NCBI RefSeq assembly: GCF_017426725.1
Contig: NZ_JAERMS010000011.1
Location: 303-64,302, forward strand
DNA length: 64,000 nucleotides
Origin: Prevotella illustrans
Lineage (GTDB): Bacteria; Bacteroidota; Bacteroidia; Bacteroidales; Bacteroidaceae
Direction of reading: 5' to 3'
Each line of letters opens with the position of its first letter. Position 1 is the first letter of the stretch. The translations under genes and the position numbers were made by a program. Positions 18,258-25,768 of the stretch are shown one piece after another. Under the pieces are notes generated by a model. That model worked only from the letters and a program-made list of their open reading frames with translations. It was not told the origin of the DNA and searched no databases.

Positions 18258-18615
18258 ATTTCTGCTTTTTTATTCATGTCACACGATATTGTGCTCATTG
18301 ATAGCATAGCAATAGTCATGCCAAGGAGATAAGATATTTTCAAGCGGTTGTATTTTTTTCTTTCTTTCCCTTATTTCACCATGGTTGGCAGCCGTTTTTG
18401 GCTTGCTCCGAAATCAGCATAGAACAATCGCTTTCTAAAAGCAGCCCTTTTACCTTGCAAAAGCTATGCTTTGACATTCCAAAAGGGCTGCTTTTAGCGT
18501 GTAAAAGCATAGCTTTTGCAAGGTAAAAGGGCAGCTTTTAAAAACCGATAGCTAAGTGTCTGTTTATTAGTGGGTTTGAGATGCGCTTGGCTTGGGTAAG
18601 ACGCGATACCTATAA
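18258..18615. other. intergenic region upstream of ndh and the imelysin remnant
   Basis: Apart from the array at 18437-18539 I see no gene and no clear promoter here. The region between the array and 18616 runs straight into the truncated 5' end of the imelysin remnant, so part of it may be deletion scar. Confidence 0.6.
18437..18539. repeat. 22-nt-period palindrome array B (5 units, best preserved)
   Basis: Unit starts at 18437, 18459, 18481, 18503 and 18525. The units read AAAAGCAGCCCTTTT, AAAAGCTATGCTTTG, AAAAGGGCTGCTTTT, AAAAGCATAGCTTTT and AAAAGGGCAGCTTTT. Units 1 and 3 are reverse complements of each other, as are units 2 and 4 apart from one base. Spacers are 7 nt and differ (ACCTTGC, ACATTCC, AGCGTGT, GCAAGGT). 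The first and last spacers are related as reverse complements (ACCTTGC, GCAAGGT), so the whole block has an overall inverted symmetry about its third unit. Confidence 0.95.
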
Positions 18616-19377
18616 ATGATTATTGTGGAGAATGAAAAGCGAATAGATCCGCATATCGACTCATGGCCACTCGACCATAAGCAGTTGCGGGATGTGCTCA
18701 ACAAGAAGGACATCATTGATGGTATCAACGGCTCCGATCCTGTTAAATACATTTATACGCAAAACAAGGACTTCGCCTCTGTCGTGGGATTCCACGGACT
18801 GGAGTTCATTCTCTTCCGTGATGGCAAGAACCGTACGCTCGAAGCCATCAATGCCGGTAAGGAAACAGCTGAAGGTTTGACAGGCGTGAACACGCTTGAT
18901 GAGCTTGCTTTTGCCGCAGCCGTATCGGGCGACTTGCGTAATATGACATATCTGCTGGAGTACGGATGGCTCGGCACAAAGGTTGAGGCTGCCCACTCGG
19001 CCGTCTTGCAGGCTGCTCCTTGGCTCACCGAGAAAATGAGCCACAAGGGACTTTCGCCCAAGGATGTCAGCTATGGTGACTATGTGCGCAGCGCCAAGCT
19101 GTCTACCGGCATGTTCGCTACTTGGCAGGAGACTCTGAAGAACATCTTTGTAGGCGGCTGCTCCAATATCTGTCAGGAGGTTGCCACCCAGAAACTGGGA
19201 CAGGCTTACCGTGTAGCCACGGGGTCGGGCACGCAGGATGATGCCGCCGACTATATCGAGTCGCCTTACAGCAAGCGTTCGTTCATCGACTATCAGGATA
19301 ATATCCGTTCTATCAAGAATTCGCTCTATGGCGCGCGCGACGTGGATGCGCCTGTCGCAAAGTCACTGCTGAACTAT
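18616..19377 (+). pseudogene. imelysin (peptidase M75-like) remnant, truncated at both ends
   Basis: About 254 codons match the central part of imelysin-family lipoproteins: IDPHIDSWPLDHKQLRDVLN, the hallmark GxHxxE as GFHGLEF, TGMFATWQETLKNIFVGGCS and SPYSKRSFIDYQDNIRSIKN. Imelysins are exported and usually about 350-400 residues; the signal peptide and N-terminal helices are missing here, and the C-terminal bundle stops abruptly after AKSLLNY. The frame then runs into unrelated sequence. The family is often linked to iron or redox genes, which fits the neighbouring remnants. A functional product is very unlikely. Confidence 0.8.
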
Positions 19378-19378
19378 C

Positions 19379-19620
19379 GACTTGATTTATCCCGAAATAA
19401 CGATAGAAGCCGGCGCGTTCCGTACGCTTCCCGTACCGACGAATTACGCCGTAAGATTCGAGTCGACCATCGGTATCGGAGGTAGCGGCTTGATCGACGC
19501 CATCGTCCCAAGTGGCAGACAACGGACGACAACTATTGGATGCCGATGATGATAGCCGGCCGTCAGTTGCCCCGTTATCAGCATCAGACCATTTATCCTT
19601 ATACGGATCTCATGCAGCAC
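19379..19620 (+). pseudogene. di-heme oxidoreductase (thiol oxidoreductase-like) remnant
   Basis: Fragments of a di-heme cytochrome c peroxidase-like protein in two frames. The first reads DLIYPEITIEAGAFRTLPVP and then IGIGGSGLIDAI; the second reads YWMPMMIAGRQLPRYQHQTI and then YPYTDLMQH. In intact family members, as I recall them, a GSGLLDAIP-like and a TIYPYTDLLLHDMG-like segment are far apart, so internal sequence has been deleted. No CxxCH heme motif survives. It lies between the imelysin and ccsA remnants. Confidence 0.65.
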
Positions 19621-21169
19621 AAACGTTGCAAAAGGGAGTTGGGGTATTAGGTCTGCTTTTCTGTCTGACACAGGGCGTTCACGCGCAAGCCGTTCTGCCC
19701 CGAGAGACGGCCTATAGGATGGGGAAGCTGTTCATGCTTTACAACGATCGCATTTGTCCCATGCAGACCTTTGCCCTCGATTTCACCAAAAAACTTTATG
19801 GCAGCCGCCGCTACAATGGGCTGACTGCCGAACAAGTGGTGTCGGGATGGATATTCTATAGTGACGATTGGGCCGATGAGCCTTTCATCAAAGTGAAGAG
19901 TGGAGAAGTGAGAGCGGCCCTGAGTCTGGATAAATACTGTTCATTGAACAGCTTTTTCAGTGGTGCCGGAGGCGGCTACAAACTTGGGCCCTATGTGCAG
20001 GAGTATTACGAGGGCCATAATGATAAGTTGCATCAGCAGATTATTGACATAGACCGGAAGATAGCGCTCATCATGGATTTGCGCCGAGGCAGCCTGCTGA
20101 AGCTTTTCCCCTACACTACAATCGCCCACAAGAAAGGGGAGGGGAGAACTACTACGTGGTATGCCCCTACCGACACTTTGCCCACCAGGATGGAGAGTCG
20201 GCATGCAGAATATATCGGCAACGTATTCTCGCTGATATTTACGGACGTGAAAGCCGGCAATCTGCAACGTGTGGATGAGTTTTTCATCAGAATGAAATAT
20301 TATCAGGCCACCAATGCGGGCGCGAGTCTGCCGCCACCGCTCCGATTCAAAGCAGAGCGTCTCAACAACGCCATTCTCTTGCCCACCATCCTCTTTATGG
20401 TCAATCTGGCGATGGGATTCGTAACCCTTTTCCTAACGATTCGCGGTCTCACATCTGACAAAAGGCTTGTTCGTGGTATGCGCGATAGTGTGGTAACGGC
20501 ACTTGCTATCCTGTCGTCGGTCTTGTCGTTTGCGGTTCTGACGCTGGCCTTGTCGCTTCGTTGGATGGTCAGCGGCAACGTTCCGCTGAGCAACGGCTAC
20601 GAGTCGATGTTGTCGGTGGCCTGGTTCGTGCAGCTCTTTACAATCTTTATGTCGCTTCGTGTGCGTCATTTGGCCCTGTTGGTTTCCTGTTGAGCGGCTT
20701 CTTCCTGTTGGTAAGTCACATCGGCCAGATGGATCCGGCTATCGGCCGGATTATGCCGGTGCTCAACAGTCCATTGTTGAGCGTTCATGTGAGCGTCATC
20801 ATGATGAGCTACGCCCTGTTGACACTGACATTCGTCTGCGCCATTATGGGACTTTGCATGCCTTCGCAGACTGAGAAGCTGCAGGTATTGAGCCGTGTGT
20901 TTCTCTATCCGGCCATCGTGACGCTGGGAATCTTTATCGGCGCCATTTGGGCTAATGTCAGTTGGGGTGCCTATTGGAGTTGGGATCCGAAGGAGACGTG
21001 GGCCTTGATTACATTCATGATTTACGCCGTTGTACTGCACACGCAAAGCCTGCCGACATTCAGCTGTCCACGCGCCTATCATCTGTATGTATCGATAGCC
21101 TTTCTCTGTATCTTGATGACATTCTTCGGCGTTAACTACGTGTTAGGCGGCATGCACAGTTATGCTTGA
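19621..21169 (+). pseudogene. cytochrome c assembly protein (CcsA/ResC type), truncated and frameshifted
   Basis: The first frame (to 20693) begins inside the gene with GVGVLGLLFCLTQGVHAQ, continues through AVLPRETAYRMGKLFMLYN and several membrane helices, and reaches GNVPLSNGYESMLSVAWF. The second frame (to 21169) carries SGFFLLVSHIGQMDP and the heme-handling WWD-type motif WGAYWSWDPKETWALITF. The two join near 20660-20695 by the loss of one base. The ResB-like N-terminal half expected in Bacteroidales fusion proteins is missing. It would have attached heme to c-type cytochromes on the periplasmic side; as read it is not functional. Confidence 0.82.
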
Positions 21170-21243
21170 ACAACCGTATGGGAAATTGATGGAATAGAAA
21201 AAGAGGGTGAGGAATTGCAAAAATTTTAAATCAATCACATTTC

Positions 21244-21276
21244 TTTGCATAAATCCAAATATTTCCCTTACCTTTG
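21244..21276 (+). promoter_or_regulatory. promoter of the fimbrillin-like operon
   Basis: TTTG at 21244-21247, a 21-nt spacer and TACCTTTG at 21269-21276. This gives a leader of about 360 nt before the first ATG at 21644. Confidence 0.7.
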
Positions 21277-21643
21277 CCACCACATCCTAACCATCAGTCA
21301 TTGAACGCATTAGAGAGACATACTCACTCCCGGCAACATGCCCTATATAATAAAGGTGTATTTGCGACGCAGGAAAACAAGTTGTTTTCTGAAAAAAGTT
21401 TATTGAATTATTTGGCAGTTCCAAATAATTTGCTACTCTCTCTCTCTCATAGGCGCACCGCCGCTTATACCCTACACAAACATCTTTTCATACGCGCGCG
21501 AGGCGACCCGCGCAACCTCAATAGGCAAAGGACTCCCGAGAGTTTCCCTTGCCCCACTTTCTGTGCCTTTTTCGCAGCTGTGCGAAAAGGAGAATAAGCG
21601 GCTTTTAAGCAATTCAAAAAGCAAGTTTTAAATCCAAACTAAA
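21277..21643 (+). other. long structured 5' leader of the fimbrillin-like operon
   Basis: A 360-nt untranslated stretch. It contains an imperfect hairpin at 21524-21553 (GGCAAAGGACTC with GAGTTTCCCTTGCC) and a strong one at 21566-21590 (CCTTTTTCGCA with TGCGAAAAGG). A 107-codon frame covers part of it but has no recognisable features and an odd composition. It matches no riboswitch class I know. Confidence 0.55.
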
Positions 21644-21886
21644 ATGAAGCGTATAAACATGAATGTAAAAAATGGGCAAGCCAAGCACAGGCACCCCTAT
21701 GTCAGTCCGTACTGCGAAGTCATCGCCGTAGAGAACGAAAACCCCATCCTTGCCGGCAGCCCTACCGTGCAGCCCGGTGGCGGCGGTGGCGGCTCTATCA
21801 GCGTAGTGCCGCCGGGTGAAGACGACGAAGACACCGAAATCTCCGGAGCCAAGAAGTTCAACCTGCGGGAAGGATGGGACGACTGA
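21644..21886 (+). CDS. small Gly-rich acidic-tailed protein before a fimbrillin-like gene
   Basis: An 80-residue protein in three parts: a basic start with YVSPYCEVIAVENENPILAG, a hinge of six glycines (PGGGGGGSISVVPPG), and an acidic tail (EDDEDTEISGAKKF) ending in GWDD. There is no signal peptide. Small proteins of this layout (a Y-x-x-P-x-x-E-V start, an E-N-x-x-L-A-G/S segment, a W-D tail) are, from memory, common in Prevotella and Bacteroides in front of secreted lipoprotein genes, with no assigned function. It is 100 nt upstream of the fimbrillin-like gene and shares its high GC content. Confidence 0.72.
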   Translation: MKRINMNVKNGQAKHRHPYVSPYCEVIAVENENPILAGSPTVQPGGGGGGSISVVPPGEDDEDTEISGAKKFNLREGWDD

Positions 21887-21986
21887 CAAGGAACCTGCCC
21901 CGCATGGGCGGAGAATGCCCGGGAGGCGTCCTGTCATCACGCAATCCTTATTAAAATTGAAATTACAAAGAGAAACAAACAAGACA

Positions 21987-24701
21987 ATGAAAACAATGAA
22001 ATTCCTATTATTGTCGGGCATCTTTGCCTCACTGGGCATGCTTGCCTCCTGCGCCGATGATGACCTTGCCAATGGTGGCGGGACAGGCGGCGACAAAGGC
22101 ACAGCCGTAACCTTCTATGTGAGCGACGCGCAGGACGACGCCCAAAACGTCATGGCGGCGCCTGTCGCCGGAAGCACACGCGCCTTCGCCGGTGGAGTCT
22201 CCCTCGTAGGTTTTACCGAGGGACTTGCCATGCAAGGCCTCACGCCCGAAGACCTCACCGCGCAGAAGCTCCCCGCCGAGGGCGGCGACGGCAGCGCCTG
22301 CCTCATCGAGACCACCGTGGCGGGCGTCAACCCCATGCAGCACACGGGAGCGCAGACCCGTGCCAACATTTCGGCCGGCATCACAAACAAGTTCTCTTCC
22401 ATCGGCTACCGCAGCACCACAACCTCCGTCATCGGCACCACGCCGTGGTTCCACAACAAGGAGACCAATGCCGACGGCACGCTCGCCAGCCCCATCCTCT
22501 GGGCATGGGCGCAGCCCTACGGCAAGTTCTACGGCATCTCGCCACAGGTAACGAGCTCCTACAACAAGCTCACCCTTTCCGACGCAAACTACGCCTCCAC
22601 GCCCTACGTGGATTTCGAGGCAGAGACGGACGTGAAGAAGCAGAAGGACCTCATGACCGCCTGCTCGGGCGTGGTGCACTACGCCACGCGCTTCGTCGTC
22701 CCCACCACCAGTCTCGCTTTCCGCCACGCCCTCACGGCCGTGCGCTTCAAGGTGGGTCAGAACCTCTCGTGGAACAAGAAAATTACCAAGGTGGAGATTG
22801 TCAATGCAGTGAGCAAGGGCCGCTACACGCTTGCCACGGATGAGACTGGCGCGGGTGCCGGCTGGAGCGGACAGAACACTCCGGCTACCTTCACCCTCGG
22901 CGGTGACGGCACGGTCAGCGTGAGCACCTCGAAGGACGCGAACAACATCATCATGGGCAATGCCGGCGACAACTACACGTTCTACATGATTCCCCAGTCG
23001 CTCTCCGGCGTGAGCGTGAAGATATACTTCGATGGCAGCAGCACGCCTGCCATCACCGCCAACCTCTCGGGTACATGGAAGCCTGGTACCACAAAGACCT
23101 ACGCCCTGTCGCAGAACACCTCCGACTGGAGCTATACGCTGACGACCACCAACCCTGCCGCCGCTGCCTATAACTCCACCACGGCTGCCAGCTATACCGT
23201 GCAGAGCTACCGCCAGGCACCTGACGGCACACAACAAGCTGTCAAGTGGAAGGTTGTGGGCTATGATGCCGACAATGATGGTACTTTCTCTATGACCGAA
23301 AAGCCGTCTTGGCTCACCGGCTTGAGCAAGACCGAGGGAGATGGCGGTACATCTGCCGAATCTGGTACGGCCACGCTCACAACAGGTATTGTTGATTTGC
23401 TCGCCGCCCGCAACAACGCATTGAAGGCTGCCACACCCCTGGGGTCCGCAGGCGCTCCCTACGACCTCTCCACCAAGGGCGGAAGCGTAGCGCGCAGTAC
23501 CGCCAACTGCTACATCATCTCCGCGCCGGGCTATTACGAAATTCCGCTGGTCTATGGCAACGCAATAACAAATGGCAACAACAATCCCAGTTCTTACCAG
23601 ACCTCTAACACCGGCACTTATATTCTCAGCAACTTCAAGGACCACGCCGGTCAGAACATCACCGACCCGTGGATCACGCAGACCAACGGCGGCGCCAACG
23701 CCCCCGATGCTGCCAAGATTGTGTGGGCTGATGAGAGAGGTCTCGTGACCAATCTCGCTGTTACGGGCAGCGGCACCAATGCCTTCGTGAAGTTCGAGGT
23801 TCCCGCCTCGGCTATCAAGAACGGCAATGCCGTCATCGCCGTGACCAAGGGCGGCGTGGTGGTCTGGTCCTGGCATCTGTGGTTCGCTCCGCAGGACGTG
23901 CTTAGCACTACGGAAGTAACCAACTTCCAGAAAGTGAAATACAACTTCACCAACGAGACGCTCGGCTTCAAGTACACCTCATTGATGAGTACCACCTATA
24001 CTTCTCCCCGCAGCGTCAGGGTGAGGGTGGAGCAGACCGTCGCCAACGGTGGTGCGAAGAAGTTTGCCACCATCACCATCACTCAGAACAACGGCAATGT
24101 GCGCCAGGGTGGTTACTCCACGCTCTACCAATTCGGGCGCAAGGATGCCATGCCGGGTGTGCAGACTGTGAGTGACGGCTCGTTCACCAAGAACGGCGGC
24201 AATAACATGTCCATCCAAAACGGCATACAGAATCCCGGTACATTCTATATATCGGGTAGCGGCTGGAATGCAGGTTACAACCAGTACAACCTCTGGTCGA
24301 TGGAGAACACCACAACCGGCTTCAATGACAACGCCGTGGTCAAGACCATCTACGACCCCTGTCCTGCCGGTTTCAAGATGCCCGCCTCCAACGCCTTCAC
24401 GGGCTTCACCACCAACGGACAGAACGGTGGTCCAATGAATACCAGCGGTGCCTGGGACAACGGTTGGAACTTCAACAACAAGGTCAGCAGTCCTGATGCC
24501 ACCGTATATTTCCCTGTCTCGACTTATCGCAACGGCAACGGCGGTTCGCTGTACTACCTGGGCGGCTACGGCTGCTATTGGTCGGCCGTCCCGAGCGACA
24601 CGAACTTCGGTTGCTACCTGTACTTCTGCCAGTGGTACGCGAACCCGCAGTACTTCAACAATCGGTCGTACGGGTTCTCTGTCCGCCCTGTCTCAGAATA
24701 A
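21987..24701 (+). CDS. fimbrillin-like surface lipoprotein with a C-terminal lectin-like (FISUMP/DGR-target-like) domain
   Basis: A 904-residue exported lipoprotein starting at the ATG at 21987. The signal sequence MKTMKFLLLSGIFASLGMLA is followed by SC, with Cys22 the likely lipidated residue. Residues of about 30-420 look like a fimbrillin/Mfa-type region (ANISAGITNKFSSIGYRSTT, TSLAFRHALTAVRFKVGQN). The middle is beta-rich with Ser/Thr/Ala linkers. The last 120 residues (from about IYDPCPAGFKMPASNAF) end in YGFSVRPVSE and match the C-type-lectin-like domain seen in Fibrobacter paralogous proteins and in targets of diversity-generating retroelements. Codons end mostly in C or G, unlike the neighbours. 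It is probably a pilus tip or cell-surface adhesin; the ligand is unknown. Confidence 0.82.
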   Translation: MKTMKFLLLSGIFASLGMLASCADDDLANGGGTGGDKGTAVTFYVSDAQDDAQNVMAAPVAGSTRAFAGGVSLVGFTEGLAMQGLTPEDLTAQKLPAEGGDGSACLIETTVAGVNPMQHTGAQTRANISAGITNKFSSIGYRSTTTSVIGTTPWFHNKETNADGTLASPILWAWAQPYGKFYGISPQVTSSYNKLTLSDANYASTPYVDFEAETDVKKQKDLMTACSGVVHYATRFVVPTTSLAFRHALTAVRFKVGQNLSWNKKITKVEIVNAVSKGRYTLATDETGAGAGWSGQNTPATFTLGGDGTVSVSTSKDANNIIMGNAGDNYTFYMIPQSLSGVSVKIYFDGSSTPAITANLSGTWKPGTTKTYALSQNTSDWSYTLTTTNPAAAAYNSTTAASYTVQSYRQAPDGTQQAVKWKVVGYDADNDGTFSMTEKPSWLTGLSKTEGDGGTSAESGTATLTTGIVDLLAARNNALKAATPLGSAGAPYDLSTKGGSVARSTANCYIISAPGYYEIPLVYGNAITNGNNNPSSYQTSNTGTYILSNFKDHAGQNITDPWITQTNGGANAPDAAKIVWADERGLVTNLAVTGSGTNAFVKFEVPASAIKNGNAVIAVTKGGVVVWSWHLWFAPQDVLSTTEVTNFQKVKYNFTNETLGFKYTSLMSTTYTSPRSVRVRVEQTVANGGAKKFATITITQNNGNVRQGGYSTLYQFGRKDAMPGVQTVSDGSFTKNGGNNMSIQNGIQNPGTFYISGSGWNAGYNQYNLWSMENTTTGFNDNAVVKTIYDPCPAGFKMPASNAFTGFTTNGQNGGPMNTSGAWDNGWNFNNKVSSPDATVYFPVSTYRNGNGGSLYYLGGYGCYWSAVPSDTNFGCYLYFCQWYANPQYFNNRSYGFSVRPVSE

Positions 24702-24726
24702 TCCGATTGATTTGATTCATTCGGTT

Positions 24727-24756
24727 TATTCCGGGCGGCGGCAAGGCCGCCCGGAA
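24727..24756 (+). other. 12-bp GC-rich stem-loop downstream of the lectin-like domain
   Basis: ATTCCGGGCGGC and GCCGCCCGGAAT form a perfect 12-bp stem with the loop GGCAAG, starting 25 nt after the stop codon. No U-tract follows. It may be a terminator for the fimbrillin-like gene, or a DNA cruciform of the kind found just after variable regions of diversity-generating retroelements. Confidence 0.7.
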
Positions 24757-24812
24757 TACCCTCGCTCTTTGACATACTGCCACACGACGGAAACGAAAAT
24801 CCGTGCCGCGGA

Positions 24813-24844
24813 TTTGGAATTGCCGCAAGAAAACGCTATATTTG
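24813..24844 (+). promoter_or_regulatory. promoter of the PIN toxin-antitoxin operon, with overlapping inverted repeat
   Basis: TTTG (24813-24816), a 20-nt spacer and TATATTTG (24837-24844) match the Bacteroidota consensus fully. The inverted repeat AAATCCG-TGCCG-CGGATTT (24797-24815) overlaps the TTTG box, as expected for an autorepressor site. Confidence 0.75.
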
Positions 24845-24925
24845 CAGAAAATTGGCGGCGCTCGGCAAATTGAAAGTAAACTTTCTTTGCACTCGCTTGC
24901 ACAATTTTTGCACCGAGACAATATT

Positions 24926-24933
24926 AAAGGAGG
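24926..24933 (+). promoter_or_regulatory. strong Shine-Dalgarno site of the antitoxin gene
   Basis: AAAGGAGG lies 7 nt before the ATG at 24941. Nearly no other gene in this window has such a site, so it both fixes the start and suggests foreign origin or high translation of the antitoxin. Confidence 0.75.
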
Positions 24934-24940
24934 CAAAAAT

Positions 24941-25201
24941 ATGAATATCGCATCAATGAACAATCTGTGGAGTTATTTGCAAGGACTTTCGCTATCGGCA
25001 CAAAACCGTCACTGGTTGGCTAAAAAGCTGATGGCGTCGGTTGAAGAACCCACGATGAATCCTGCCAAAGGTACAGTAATCACCGAAACCGACATCATGG
25101 TTTCACCCGAAGTGGCTGCACTCGTCAAGGGGTTTGAACTGCCCGACACGTTCGATGCCAAACAGGCAAAGTTGGATTATTTAGTAGCGAAATACAAATG
25201 A
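24941..25201 (+). CDS. putative antitoxin of a PIN-domain toxin-antitoxin pair
   Basis: An 86-residue protein (MNIASMNNLWSYLQGLSLSA, then QNRHWLAKKLMASVEE). The N-terminal half looks helical, and the C-terminal half (MVSPEVAALVKGFELPDTFD, AKQAKLDYLVAKYK) is a likely toxin-binding arm. Its stop overlaps the toxin start in ATGA, the usual layout for such pairs. Bacteroidota pairs with this kind of partner are often listed as DUF6364-like or VapB-like, but I cannot assign a family by eye. It is preceded by a strong ribosome-binding site. Confidence 0.75.
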   Translation: MNIASMNNLWSYLQGLSLSAQNRHWLAKKLMASVEEPTMNPAKGTVITETDIMVSPEVAALVKGFELPDTFDAKQAKLDYLVAKYK

Positions 25202-25620
25202 GAAACGTATTTCTTGACACCAATGTGCTCATTGACTATTTTGGCAGCCGCAACGGCTTCCCGGAAGCAGCAACAATCGTTACGTTGGCGCAGCGACAGA
25301 AGATACGCCTATATGTGTCTTCGCTTTCGTTTGCCACAGCCGGTTACATTCTGAGCGCGCACCACAAGCGCAGCCATGCGGAATTCATGAACCTGTTCGA
25401 CCGCTTCACGACCCTCTGTCACGTTACGACCGTGGATGCCGATACGGTAAGCCATGCCATCCATTCCGATTTTCATGATTTCGAGGATGCTTTGCAACAT
25501 GATTCTGCGCTCACAGCACAGTGCGATGTTATCGTTACGCGCAACAAGCCGGATTTCGCGACATCGAAACTCACTGTTTACGAACCGCACGAGTTTCTCT
25601 CTGCCATCGTTAGCAGGTGA
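25198..25620 (+). CDS. PIN-domain (VapC-like) ribonuclease toxin
   Basis: A 140-residue PIN-fold protein. The N-terminal MRNVFLDTNVLIDYFGSR gives the first acidic residue plus N (DTN), and the C-terminal half has FHDFEDALQHDSALTAQCDV followed by IVTRNKPDF, matching the E/D-D and T-R-N-x-x-D motifs. VapC toxins are magnesium-dependent RNases that cut tRNA or rRNA; the target here is unknown. It starts inside the antitoxin stop codon. A hairpin terminator follows after the 41-nt-period array. Confidence 0.88.
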   Translation: MRNVFLDTNVLIDYFGSRNGFPEAATIVTLAQRQKIRLYVSSLSFATAGYILSAHHKRSHAEFMNLFDRFTTLCHVTTVDADTVSHAIHSDFHDFEDALQHDSALTAQCDVIVTRNKPDFATSKLTVYEPHEFLSAIVSR

Positions 25621-25768
25621 TTTTTACAAATTACGAATCACGTCTTTCCGTCCACCACGCTCCGCATCGTCCGAGAGCATAGGACGATTGCTTTTCCGCA
25701 AACCGCCGGCCGGGATTTTCCGTTTTCCGTCGTGTGTTCAATGCCAAATTTCACGGGTTTTGTTTTAT

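Noticed and set aside
18437..18539. Considered the 22-nt arrays as CRISPR
   Set aside because: Units are 15 nt and spacers only 7 nt; units differ from each other and no cas gene is near any of the arrays. Real arrays have identical 23-47-nt repeats and similar-sized spacers.
19512..20693. Reading this frame as an intact membrane protein starting MADNGRQLLD
   Set aside because: The first 38 residues are out-of-frame di-heme oxidoreductase sequence; the true CcsA homology begins inside the gene, and the C-terminal half with the WWD-type motif is in another frame.
21274..21597. 107-codon frame in the leader of the fimbrillin-like operon
   Set aside because: It starts immediately at the -7 box, has unusual composition and no features, and lies over the leader hairpins.
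22029..23876. 615-codon open frame on the minus strand opposite the fimbrillin-like gene
   Set aside because: It is a product of the high GC3 content of the real gene; its composition is implausible (Gly/Val/Arg/His-rich) and it has no recognisable domain, whereas the plus strand has a signal peptide and conserved motifs.
24727..24756. Calling the hairpin a standard terminator
   Set aside because: It lacks a U tract. It is left as a stem-loop with two possible roles.
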